20,835 bases of DNA from DATHWB01 sp040902855. Lineage in GTDB: Bacteria > Actinomycetota > Acidimicrobiia > Spongiisociales > ZC4RG35. Below, piece by piece: positions 10,806 through 16,838 of the stretch. The position numbers and the translations under genes were made by a program. The stretch lies in the NCBI GenBank assembly GCA_040902855.1, contig JBBDWN010000099.1, forward strand, positions 1 to 20,835, written 5' to 3'. The notes under the pieces are model-generated. The model did no database searches and was not told the DNA's origin. It worked only from the letters and a program-made list of their open reading frames with translations. Within the stretch, counting starts at the first letter, position 1. Every line of letters begins with the position of its first letter.

Positions 10806-11284
10806 TCCTCCCGGATCGCGTTCAAGTAGTTGTAGATCGTGATGCGGCTGACGCCCATCGCGTCCGCCACCGCTTCGATCGCCTTGCGAAGTTGGAATGC
10901 GCCCCGCTCGTCGAGGATTCGAATCGCCGCCTGCTTCTCTTCGCGGGTCATCTCCACCAACGGCCGACCGGCGTCCGACTCGACTTGTTCGATCATGTGG
11001 TCGAGTGCCTCGCGGAGGTCGCCGACATGGAGGGCAGGCTCGGCATCGGGCGTGACCACTTGGACCGAGACGCGATCGGCGCCGTTCTCGAGGGCGACCC
11101 GAAGGAGGTCTCCGACCGCTTGCGCGACGGTCGCGGGAATTCCGCTCGTGATCGTCCCAAAGGCGCCGACATCGACCGACATGCCGTGATCTTGCACCGC
11201 GTCGATGGCCGCACGGACGTGCTTGCCCGGCCGACCCTCGGTGAAGGGCTCTACGAAGAACTCGAGCCGGACCTCGTCGGTCAC
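10802..11284 (-). CDS. Small regulator: thiamine-binding/DUF77-like domain plus YheO-type HTH
   Basis: A 160-residue protein starting at GTG 11284, which overlaps the amidohydrolase stop (GTGA). Residues 4-77 have the pattern of the small alpha/beta YkoF/MTH1187 (DUF77) ligand-binding fold: VRLEFFVEPF, helix, VDVGAFGTITSG, helix, ADRVSVQVV. Residues about 113-157 (EEKQAAIRILDERGAF, then VADAMGVSRITIYNYL) match the HTH_22 helix-turn-helix of YheO-type regulators. A ligand-sensing transcription factor is the best reading. It is encoded inside the operon it may control, and the palindromes at 12170-12184 and 13268-13282 are candidate binding sites. The domain assignments come from memory of family patterns: the HTH is fairly sure, the N-terminal domain less so. 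Confidence 0.7.
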   Translation of the reverse strand: MTDEVRLEFFVEPFTEGRPGKHVRAAIDAVQDHGMSVDVGAFGTITSGIPATVAQAVGDLLRVALENGADRVSVQVVTPDAEPALHVGDLREALDHMIEQVESDAGRPLVEMTREEKQAAIRILDERGAFQLRKAIEAVADAMGVSRITIYNYLNAIREE

Positions 11285-12120
11285 CCGGTGAGGGATCCGT
11301 ACGTCTCGGGCCTGCGGTCGCGGTAGAAGGCCCAATGTCTGCGGACCTCGCTTATGAGGTCCATGTCGAGATCGCGGATCACCACGTCGTCGGTGGTGTC
11401 CGACCCGGTTTCGCCGATGATCTGGCCGCGGGGCGAGGCGAAGTAGGAGGTGCCGTAGTAGTCGGTGTCTTCCAGGCCTTCCGCCCCGACCCGGTTGATG
11501 GCGCCGACGAAGTACTCGTTGGCGACGGCGGCCGAGGTCTGTTCCAGCTCCCAAAGGTATTTGGAGTGGCCCCGAGTGGTGGCGGAGGGGTTGAAGACGA
11601 TCTTGGCGCCGGCGAGCCCGAGCGCCCGCCATCCCTCCGGGAAGTGGCGGTCGTAACAGATGTAGACGCCGATGCGTCCGACGGCGGTATCGAAGACGGG
11701 GTACCCGGTGTTGCCGGGCTTGAAGTAGAACTTCTCCCAGAAGCCCGCGACCTGGGGGATGTGGGTCTTGCGGTAGATGCCGAGGAAGCTGCCGTCGGCG
11801 TCGATGACCGCCGCCGTGTTGTAGAAGGTGCCTTCGTCGACCTTTTCGTAGATCGGGACGACGAGGACCATGCCGGTCTCCTTGGCGAGGGCGATCATGC
11901 GCTGGACGGTCGGGCCGTCCGGGATCTGCTCGGCTTCGTCGTAGTACTTCGGGTCCTGGACGGTGCAGAAGTAGCGGGACGAGAAGATCTCCTGGAAGCA
12001 GAGGATCTGGGCGCCGTCGGCGGCAGCCTGTCGGGCGAGGCCGATGTTCTTTTCGACCATCGACTCCTTGTCGCCGGTCCACTCGGTCTGCACGAGCGCT
12101 GCCCGCACGATGTTGCTCAC
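11281..12120 (-). CDS. Nitrilase-superfamily amidohydrolase, beta-ureidopropionase-like
   Basis: A 279-residue carbon-nitrogen hydrolase with the catalytic triad E44 (CFQEIFSSRYF), K118 (GIYRKTHIP) and C155 (GVYICYDRHFPEGWRAL). The family splits N-carbamoyl-beta-amino acids or N-carbamoylputrescine to the amine, CO2 and NH3. The FQEIFSSRYF segment is shared with actinobacterial proteins encoded beside dihydropyrimidinases. The GTG start at 12120 has a good Shine-Dalgarno (AGGGAG, complement of 12129-12134) 8 bases upstream. It is the first gene of the minus operon and is preceded by a promoter/operator. Beta-ureidopropionase is the leading role, with N-carbamoylputrescine amidase the alternative. 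It is clearly distinct from the D-carbamoylase at 13303. Confidence 0.85.
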   Translation of the reverse strand: MSNIVRAALVQTEWTGDKESMVEKNIGLARQAAADGAQILCFQEIFSSRYFCTVQDPKYYDEAEQIPDGPTVQRMIALAKETGMVLVVPIYEKVDEGTFYNTAAVIDADGSFLGIYRKTHIPQVAGFWEKFYFKPGNTGYPVFDTAVGRIGVYICYDRHFPEGWRALGLAGAKIVFNPSATTRGHSKYLWELEQTSAAVANEYFVGAINRVGAEGLEDTDYYGTSYFASPRGQIIGETGSDTTDDVVIRDLDMDLISEVRRHWAFYRDRRPETYGSLTG

Positions 12121-12156
12121 GTCTGCGTCTCCCTGAATCCGTTGCTGGCCGCCCGA

Positions 12157-12184
12157 ACCATACCGCCCCTTGACATTCCGTAAA
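12157..12184 (-). promoter_or_regulatory. Putative promoter of the minus operon
   Basis: Read on the minus strand, TTTACG (12184-12179) can act as -35 and TATGGT (12162-12157) as -10, with a 16-base spacer. This predicts transcription starting near 12150, about 30 bases before the GTG, leaving room for the Shine-Dalgarno. Each hexamer matches the consensus at four of six positions. The operator-like palindrome overlaps the -35 and spacer. Confidence 0.5.
12170..12184. promoter_or_regulatory. Operator-like palindrome (minus operon)
   Basis: TTGACA-TTC-CGTAAA is an imperfect inverted repeat of the form TTGACA-N3-TGTCAA (4 of 6 positions in the second half). It overlaps the predicted promoter of the minus operon and has a perfect counterpart at 13268-13282. 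Confidence 0.5.
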
Positions 12185-12190
12185 GCAAAA

Positions 12191-12221
12191 GGGCCCCGCG
12201 AACCCAGGGTTGGCGGGGCCC
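12191..12221 (-). terminator. Terminator-like hairpin upstream of the minus operon promoter
   Basis: GGGCCCCGC (12191-12199) pairs with GCGGGGCCC (12213-12221), and inside it AACCC pairs with GGGTT across one base, with a single G:G mismatch between the two stems. On the minus strand it runs into TTTTGCTTT, as an intrinsic terminator would. No minus-strand gene ends here, so an insulator for the downstream promoter is a possible role. Confidence 0.5.
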
Positions 12222-12233
12222 TCTGAGGGCCCC
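12215..12233. repeat. Perfect 9-bp palindrome competing with the adjacent hairpin
   Basis: GGGGCCCTC (12215-12223), one base, then GAGGGCCCC (12225-12233). It shares bases 12215-12221 with the neighbouring hairpin, so the two cannot form at once in the same RNA. No function can be assigned. Confidence 0.5.
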
Positions 12234-12269
12234 TGGAGCCCGCGGTTCACCCAGATTTCGTCACAGGCG

Positions 12270-12280
12270 ACCGTCACGGT
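12270..12280. promoter_or_regulatory. Small palindrome before the AbiEi-like gene
   Basis: ACCGT-C-ACGGT is a perfect inverted repeat ending 8 bases before the ATG at 12289. AbiEi-type antitoxins bind inverted repeats in their own promoters, so this might be an autoregulatory site. It is short enough to be chance. Confidence 0.25.
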
Positions 12281-12288
12281 GCGGGGCC

Positions 12289-13188
12289 ATGAAACACATC
12301 GACCGAACCGCGACCGATCTCGCCGTCTCCCAAGGCGGTGTGATCACTAGAGAGCAAGCCGTCCAACTCGGATTCACGCCGAAGCAGATCAAGACTCGTC
12401 TTCGGTCTGGGTCCTGGCGACTCGTCAAACGGAGCGTGTACCAACTCGCCAAGCCGCGAGACCGGCGCGATCTGATGAAGACTGTGCTCGCCACCTGGCC
12501 CGGAGCAGTGGTTTCCCATGAGTCGGCCGCCGACGTCCACGGGTTTCCGTTCGTCAAGGCAAAGGGGATCACCGTTTCGCACCACAGCCGTACCACCCAT
12601 GACTTCCCGCAAGTTCAGGTTCGGCGCAATCACGACCTCGACGACTGGCATGTCACGACGGTCGATGGAGTCCGAGTGACGACGGTTGCCCGGACGATCG
12701 TCGACCTCGCCGCCGACCGGTCGGTGCGCCACATCGGCGCGATGCTCGACCGGCTCGTCAGCGACAAGATGGTCGACATCTTCGAGGTGGATGCGGTGCT
12801 GGCTGCCACTGGTCGGCGCGGCAAGCCGGGCACCACCACCATGCGAGAAGTCCTGGAAGCCCGGATTGGCGAGGACTATTCGGCCTCAGAGTTGGAGCGT
12901 CGAGGGCGGAAGATCATCAGGGATGCCGGTCTCCCCATGCCTATCCCGGAGTATCCGATCCCGTGGACGGTGGGCAGGCGCTTCGACGACGCATACCCCG
13001 AATTGAAGGTCGCCATCGAGTGGGATTCGATGCGGTATCACGGTCAGAGGGCCGCTTTCGAGGCGGACCGCATCCGGGGCCGAGATGCCACGCTCAACGG
13101 TTGGGTGATTCTTCGCTTCACCTGGGAGGACGTGCATCTGCGTCCGCACACCATCGTGGAAGCGCTGCGGACGCTGCTGGCGTCGTGA
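12289..13188 (+). CDS. AbiEi-like N-terminal domain with DUF559 (Vsr-like) C-terminal domain
   Basis: A 299-residue protein. The N-terminus (GGVITREQAVQLGFTPKQIK, 16-35, then a basic RLRSGSWRLVKRSVYQLA stretch) is the winged-helix of AbiEi-type type IV antitoxins. The middle segment (VSHESAADVHGF, TTVARTIVDLA) is usual for these actinobacterial proteins. The C-terminus (about 232-297) has FDDAYPELKVAIEWDS, YHG, RGRD and GWVILRFTWEDV, the pattern of DUF559/Vsr-like nuclease folds with candidate acidic residues E201, D234, E244 and D246. The true role is unknown; defence or selfish function is often proposed. No AbiEii toxin gene is adjacent. It stands alone between two outward-facing catabolic operons and inside inverted repeats, so it is probably an insertion. 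There is no clear Shine-Dalgarno. Confidence 0.8.
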   Translation: MKHIDRTATDLAVSQGGVITREQAVQLGFTPKQIKTRLRSGSWRLVKRSVYQLAKPRDRRDLMKTVLATWPGAVVSHESAADVHGFPFVKAKGITVSHHSRTTHDFPQVQVRRNHDLDDWHVTTVDGVRVTTVARTIVDLAADRSVRHIGAMLDRLVSDKMVDIFEVDAVLAATGRRGKPGTTTMREVLEARIGEDYSASELERRGRKIIRDAGLPMPIPEYPIPWTVGRRFDDAYPELKVAIEWDSMRYHGQRAAFEADRIRGRDATLNGWVILRFTWEDVHLRPHTIVEALRTLLAS

Positions 13189-13232
13189 TCCGGCTCATAT
13201 CAGACGAACCCTGGGCCTGTGGGGCCCTCCAG

Positions 13233-13263
13233 GGGCCCGGGGAACCCTGGGTTCGCCAGGCCC
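13233..13263 (+). terminator. Terminator-like hairpin after the AbiEi-like gene
   Basis: GGGCC (13233-13237) pairs with GGCCC (13259-13263), and inside them AACCC/GGGTT (13243-13253) plus a few G:C pairs form an interrupted stem. TTGCTT follows. It can end transcripts from 12289-13188 and insulate the promoter that begins at 13268. Confidence 0.45.
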
Positions 13264-13267
13264 TTGC

Positions 13268-13282
13268 TTGACATTTTGTCAA
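13268..13282. promoter_or_regulatory. Perfect operator-like palindrome (plus operon)
   Basis: TTGACA-TTT-TGTCAA is a perfect 6-3-6 inverted repeat. Its left half is also the predicted -35 box. It lies 20 bases before the ATG of the D-carbamoylase gene and matches the imperfect site at 12170-12184. Confidence 0.6.
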
Positions 13283-13302
13283 GGAAGGGGGAATCTCGGT
13301 TG
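13268..13302 (+). promoter_or_regulatory. Putative promoter of the plus operon
   Basis: A consensus -35 TTGACA (13268-13273), a 17-base spacer, then GAATCT (13291-13296), which keeps the key A and T of a -10. ATG follows after six bases, a leaderless arrangement. A purine-rich AAGGAAGGGGG (13281-13291) could instead be a Shine-Dalgarno served by a promoter further upstream; the sequence does not decide between these. Confidence 0.45.
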
Positions 13303-14253
13303 ATGGGAGAGCGTGTACTGACCGTCGGTGGGGCCCAGATGGGGCCGGTGGCTCGGGATGAGACGCGGGACCAGGTCGTCGACCGTCTCCTCGCCCTCCT
13401 GCACCACGCCGCCGAACGAGGCGTCGACCTTCTCGTCTACCCCGAACTCGCCCTCACCACCTTCTTTCCCCGCTGGTACATCGAGGACCAGGACGAGATC
13501 GAAGCCTGGTTCGAAGCCGAGATGCCGTCGACCGCCACCAGGCGTCTCTTCGACGAGGCCGCCCGCCTGAAGATCGGGTTCAGCCTCGGCTACGCCGAAC
13601 TCGCCGTCGGTCCTGACGGCACCCGCTGCCGCTACAACACCCAAGTTCTCGTCGACCGAGCCGGCCAAGCAGTCGGCAAGTACCGCAAGGTGCACATCCC
13701 CGGCCACGCCGAGTACGAACCTGACCGCCCGTTCCAGCACGCCGAACGCCACTACTTCGAACCGGGCGACAAGTTCCCCGTGTGGGAGGCCTTCGGCGGC
13801 CGGGTCGGAATGGCGATCTGCAACGACCGCCGCTGGCCCGAGACCTACCGCGTCATGGGTCTGCAGGGCGCCGAACTGATCCTCATCGGCTACAACACCC
13901 CTCTCCATTACGAACCCGATCCCACCCAGAACCCGCTCCAGGCCTTCCACAACCACCTCGTGATGCAGGCTGGCGCCTATCAGAACGGGTGTTGGGTCGT
14001 CGGAGTCGCCAAGGGCGGGGTCGAGGAGGGTGTCGAATCTCTCGCCGGATCGGTCATCGTCGCACCCTCGGGTCAGATCGTGGCCCAGGCTCTCACCACG
14101 GGAGACGAGTTGATCACCGCCGAAGTCGATCTCGACTTCACCCGCAACTACAAGGACACGTTGTTCGACTTCGGCCGATACCGGGTCCCCGAGGCCTACC
14201 GTCTCATCACCGAACGCAAGGGCGTGGGCCCGACGATCGAGGGGGATCGATGA
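13303..14253 (+). CDS. N-carbamoyl-D-amino-acid hydrolase (D-carbamoylase)
   Basis: A 316-residue nitrilase-superfamily enzyme that hydrolyses N-carbamoyl-D-amino acids to D-amino acid, CO2 and ammonia, normally the step after hydantoinase. The triad is E48 (VYPELALTTFFPRW), K129 (GKYRKVHIPGH) and C173 (GMAICNDRRWPETYRVMGL). Long stretches such as FFPRW, RPFQHAE and NDRRWPETYRVMGL agree with the Agrobacterium D-carbamoylase as remembered, and the length fits. The ATG at 13303 was chosen over in-frame upstream starts because those lie in the hairpin/operator region. Its stop overlaps the next ATG (ATGA). It is the first gene of the plus operon. No hydantoinase lies in the window, so its substrate may come from a hydantoinase encoded elsewhere or from another ring-opening step. 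Confidence 0.9.
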   Translation: MGERVLTVGGAQMGPVARDETRDQVVDRLLALLHHAAERGVDLLVYPELALTTFFPRWYIEDQDEIEAWFEAEMPSTATRRLFDEAARLKIGFSLGYAELAVGPDGTRCRYNTQVLVDRAGQAVGKYRKVHIPGHAEYEPDRPFQHAERHYFEPGDKFPVWEAFGGRVGMAICNDRRWPETYRVMGLQGAELILIGYNTPLHYEPDPTQNPLQAFHNHLVMQAGAYQNGCWVVGVAKGGVEEGVESLAGSVIVAPSGQIVAQALTTGDELITAEVDLDFTRNYKDTLFDFGRYRVPEAYRLITERKGVGPTIEGDR

Positions 14254-16838
14254 CGACACTCGACACCGGTACGGTCACATTCACCGTCAACGGCCGCGAG
14301 GTATCGGTCCGCAACGACCATCCCCACCTGCTCAGCGCGCTGCGGGACGAACTCGGTCTCACGTCGGCCAAGGACGGATGTTCTCCGTCCGGCCAGTGCG
14401 GCTGCTGCACGGTGCTTCTCGACGGCAAGGCCATGGTCAGTTGTGTCACCGGACTCGACAAGGCCGAGGGGAAGGTGGTCACCACCCTCGAAGGCTTCGA
14501 GCCGACCGAACGCGACCGTCTCGCCCGCGCTTTCGCCTCAACCGGCGCCCTCCAGTGCGGCTTCTGCACGCCGGGGATCGTGGTGCGGACCAAGGCGCTG
14601 ATCGACCAGAAAGGCGCAGACCTCGATCGTCAGACCATCGAGTCGCGACTCGGCGCCCATCTCTGCCGTTGCACCGGATACGTCAAGATCATCGATGCGA
14701 TCGAATTGTTGGCGTCGGGCGACCCGATCCCGGAGCCGGCGCTCGCCGGGAGTATCGGTGACAGCGGAGCCAAGTACGAGGGCGCCGAACTCTCCCTCGG
14801 CGACCGTGGCTACATCGACGACATGGTCGTTCCCGGCATGTTGCACGCCGCTCTCCGGCTCACCGATCACGCCAGGGCAGATGTCCTCGGTATCGACGCC
14901 TCCGCCGCCGAAGCCGAACCCGGCGTCGTCGCCGTCTATACCGCCACCGACATCCCTGGAGACCTGAGAGTCGGCCTCATCCACAAGGACTGGCCTGTGA
15001 TGATCCCGGTCGGCGGTCGCACCAGCTATTCGGGCGATGTCCTCGCCGTCGTCGTCGCCGAAGACATGCTGACCGCCCGCCGGGCAGCCGATCTCGTCGA
15101 CGTCGACTACCGGGAACTCCAACCGTTCACCGACCCGGCAGTGGCACTCGGCTCGGACGAGGATGCAGTCTGGGGTCTCGACGGCAACCGGCTGTCGATC
15201 TCGACCTATGCCCGCGGCGACGTCGAGGCCGCCCTTGCCGAATCCGCCCACACCGTGCACGAGGTCTTCCACACCCAGCGGGTCGAACATGCCTTCCTCG
15301 AACCGGAGTCGACGCTGGCGGTCCCCAACGAAGACGACACGATGCATGTGTATTCGGGGGGTCAGGGGGTGTGGGACGACCGCGACCAGATCGCGGCGGT
15401 GCTCGGCGTCGACCCGGCCCGGATCACCGTGGAACTCGTGTCCAACGGGGGCGCCTTCGGCGGCAAGGAGGACCTCTCCAATCAGGCGCACACCGCTCTC
15501 GCCTCGTTCCTGACGGGCCGCCCGGTCAAGTGCACCCTCACCCGCGAGCAGTCACTCCACATGCACGCCAAGCGCCACCCGATCCGGATCGAACTGTGGG
15601 CCGGATGCGACGACGACGGGAAGCTGACCGCGCTCAAGGCGCGCATGCTCGGCGACTCCGGGCCGTACGCCTCGGTGGGGATGAAGGTGCTGGAGCGGGC
15701 GGCAGGACATGCGTCCGGTCCCTACGTGGTTCCCCACATCGACGTCGAGTCGATCGCCGTCCGCACCAACAACTCGGTGTGCGGTGCCTTCCGGGGGTTC
15801 GGTGCCAACCAGGCCCAGTTCGCGATGGAAGGCGTCATGGACCGTCTCGCCGAGGCCGTCGGGATCGACGGTTGGGAGATGCGGTCTCGGAACGTGATCA
15901 GCCCGGGCGTCGTCTGGGGGCCGGGACAGATCATGGACGACGGCTGCCTCGGCGCACGCCAATGTCTGGACGCGGTCAGACCGCACTACGACGCCGCTCG
16001 GGCGGCAGGCAAGGCAGTCGGGCTCGGGCTCGGGCTCAAGAACTCGGGTCTGGGGAACGGCTTCCACGAGATTTCGAAGGCGGTCATCCGCTTCCGCTCC
16101 GACGGCCGGGTCGAAGTCCGGCACGGGTGGACCGAGATGGGCCAGGGCGTGCACACGGTGGCGCTGCAGGTGGCGGCGGAGGAACTGGCGATCGATCCGA
16201 ACGTCATCGAGGTGATCGTCGACACGACCCGGCAACTCGGGTTCGGCCAGACCACCGGGTCGCGCGGCACGCTGATGGCAGCCGGCTCAGTGCGCGAGGC
16301 ATGCCTGGCGGCTGATGCCGGAGGGCGTCAGCCGGACACGGACTACGAAGGCACCTACGAGATCGACTGGACCGACAGCCTCTCTTCCGGCAAGGAGAAC
16401 CCGGTGATCCACTCGACCTTCAGCTACGCCGCCCAACTGGTCGTCGCCAACAAGGAGACCGGGGAGATCGAGAAGGTGGTCGCCGTCCATGACGTGGGAC
16501 GAGCCGTCAACCCGATGCTGTGCGAGGGCCAGGTCGAGGGTTCGGTCCACATGGGCCTCGGGTACGCCCTGACCGAGGAATTCCCGTGCGGTCCAGACGG
16601 CAAGCCCGAGCACATGACCTTCCGCCAGCTCGACATCATCCGACCCCGCAACATGCCGAAGGTGGAGGTGGTGCTGGTCGAGGCGCCGCAACCGGACTCG
16701 CCCTACGGCATCAAAGGCATCGGTGAGATCGGCCTCGTCCCGACCGCCGGTGCGGTGGCAGCCGCCTTCCACGAGATCGACGGCCGTTGGCGCACCCACC
16801 TTCCACTCAATCGCCACGAACCGCTCGAACTCGGATGA
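14250..16838 (+). CDS. xdhD: XdhD-type fused [2Fe-2S]/Moco hydroxylase
   Basis: An 862-residue single-chain hydroxylase without FAD domain. Residues 1-155 form the iron-sulfur part: C44-X5-C50-X2-C53, C65, CGFC (103-106) and CRC (139-141), for two [2Fe-2S] clusters. The first loop, GCSPSGQCGCC, is one residue longer than the common CX4CX2C. From about residue 165 the Moco domains carry GGAFGGKED (near 400), AFRGFGANQ (near 512), EMGQGVHT (near 629) and GIKGIGEIG (near 820) with the catalytic glutamate. The architecture and the following ssnA- and ygfK-like genes match XdhD, called a selenium-dependent xanthine dehydrogenase in databases. Such enzymes are linked to purine turnover. The ATG at 14250 has a GAGGGGG ribosome site and overlaps the D-carbamoylase stop; the 3' end overlaps the next start (ATGA). 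Its electron partner is not encoded beside it. Confidence 0.85.
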   Translation: MTTLDTGTVTFTVNGREVSVRNDHPHLLSALRDELGLTSAKDGCSPSGQCGCCTVLLDGKAMVSCVTGLDKAEGKVVTTLEGFEPTERDRLARAFASTGALQCGFCTPGIVVRTKALIDQKGADLDRQTIESRLGAHLCRCTGYVKIIDAIELLASGDPIPEPALAGSIGDSGAKYEGAELSLGDRGYIDDMVVPGMLHAALRLTDHARADVLGIDASAAEAEPGVVAVYTATDIPGDLRVGLIHKDWPVMIPVGGRTSYSGDVLAVVVAEDMLTARRAADLVDVDYRELQPFTDPAVALGSDEDAVWGLDGNRLSISTYARGDVEAALAESAHTVHEVFHTQRVEHAFLEPESTLAVPNEDDTMHVYSGGQGVWDDRDQIAAVLGVDPARITVELVSNGGAFGGKEDLSNQAHTALASFLTGRPVKCTLTREQSLHMHAKRHPIRIELWAGCDDDGKLTALKARMLGDSGPYASVGMKVLERAAGHASGPYVVPHIDVESIAVRTNNSVCGAFRGFGANQAQFAMEGVMDRLAEAVGIDGWEMRSRNVISPGVVWGPGQIMDDGCLGARQCLDAVRPHYDAARAAGKAVGLGLGLKNSGLGNGFHEISKAVIRFRSDGRVEVRHGWTEMGQGVHTVALQVAAEELAIDPNVIEVIVDTTRQLGFGQTTGSRGTLMAAGSVREACLAADAGGRQPDTDYEGTYEIDWTDSLSSGKENPVIHSTFSYAAQLVVANKETGEIEKVVAVHDVGRAVNPMLCEGQVEGSVHMGLGYALTEEFPCGPDGKPEHMTFRQLDIIRPRNMPKVEVVLVEAPQPDSPYGIKGIGEIGLVPTAGAVAAAFHEIDGRWRTHLPLNRHEPLELG

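Larger units (their letters stand above)
12166..12262. repeat. Left arm of imperfect inverted repeat flanking the AbiEi-like gene
   Basis: The reverse complement of this stretch resembles 13203-13290. Both begin GACGAA and continue with a CTGGG, CCAGGGGCCC and GGGCCC-rich part. They share the 14 identical bases AACCCTGGGTTCGC, then GGCCC, TTGCTT, AC and TGTCAAGG in the same order with small indels. It contains two competing hairpins and the operator of the minus operon. Confidence 0.7.
13203..13290. repeat. Right arm of imperfect inverted repeat flanking the AbiEi-like gene
   Basis: This is the counterpart of 12166-12262 in opposite orientation, starting 15 bases after the AbiEi-like stop codon. 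It contains GGGGCCCTCCAGGGGCCC, AACCCTGGGTTCGC (13243-13256), GGCCCTTGCTT and the operator TTGACA-TTT-TGTCAA. Confidence 0.7.

Noticed and set aside
12191..12233. Competing hairpins as a riboswitch or attenuator for the minus operon
   Set aside because: They lie upstream of the predicted promoter at 12157-12184, so they would not be in that transcript; no known riboswitch pattern was recognised.
11285..12277. Upstream extension of the small regulator frame
   Set aside because: It lies across the amidohydrolase gene; the translation is low-complexity and the GTGA junction gives a natural start.
13279..14259. 326-codon minus-strand frame opposite the D-carbamoylase
   Set aside because: The plus strand matches D-carbamoylase over its whole length; the reverse frame is a shadow.
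16020..16037. Threefold GGGCTC tandem repeat
   Set aside because: It encodes a GLGLGL stretch within a conserved glycine-rich part of the Moco domain; coding constraint explains it.
14250..16838. Possible selenocysteine in the XdhD-like protein
   Set aside because: There is no in-frame TGA within the gene. Selenium in this family is described as a labile cofactor, so nothing in the sequence bears on it.
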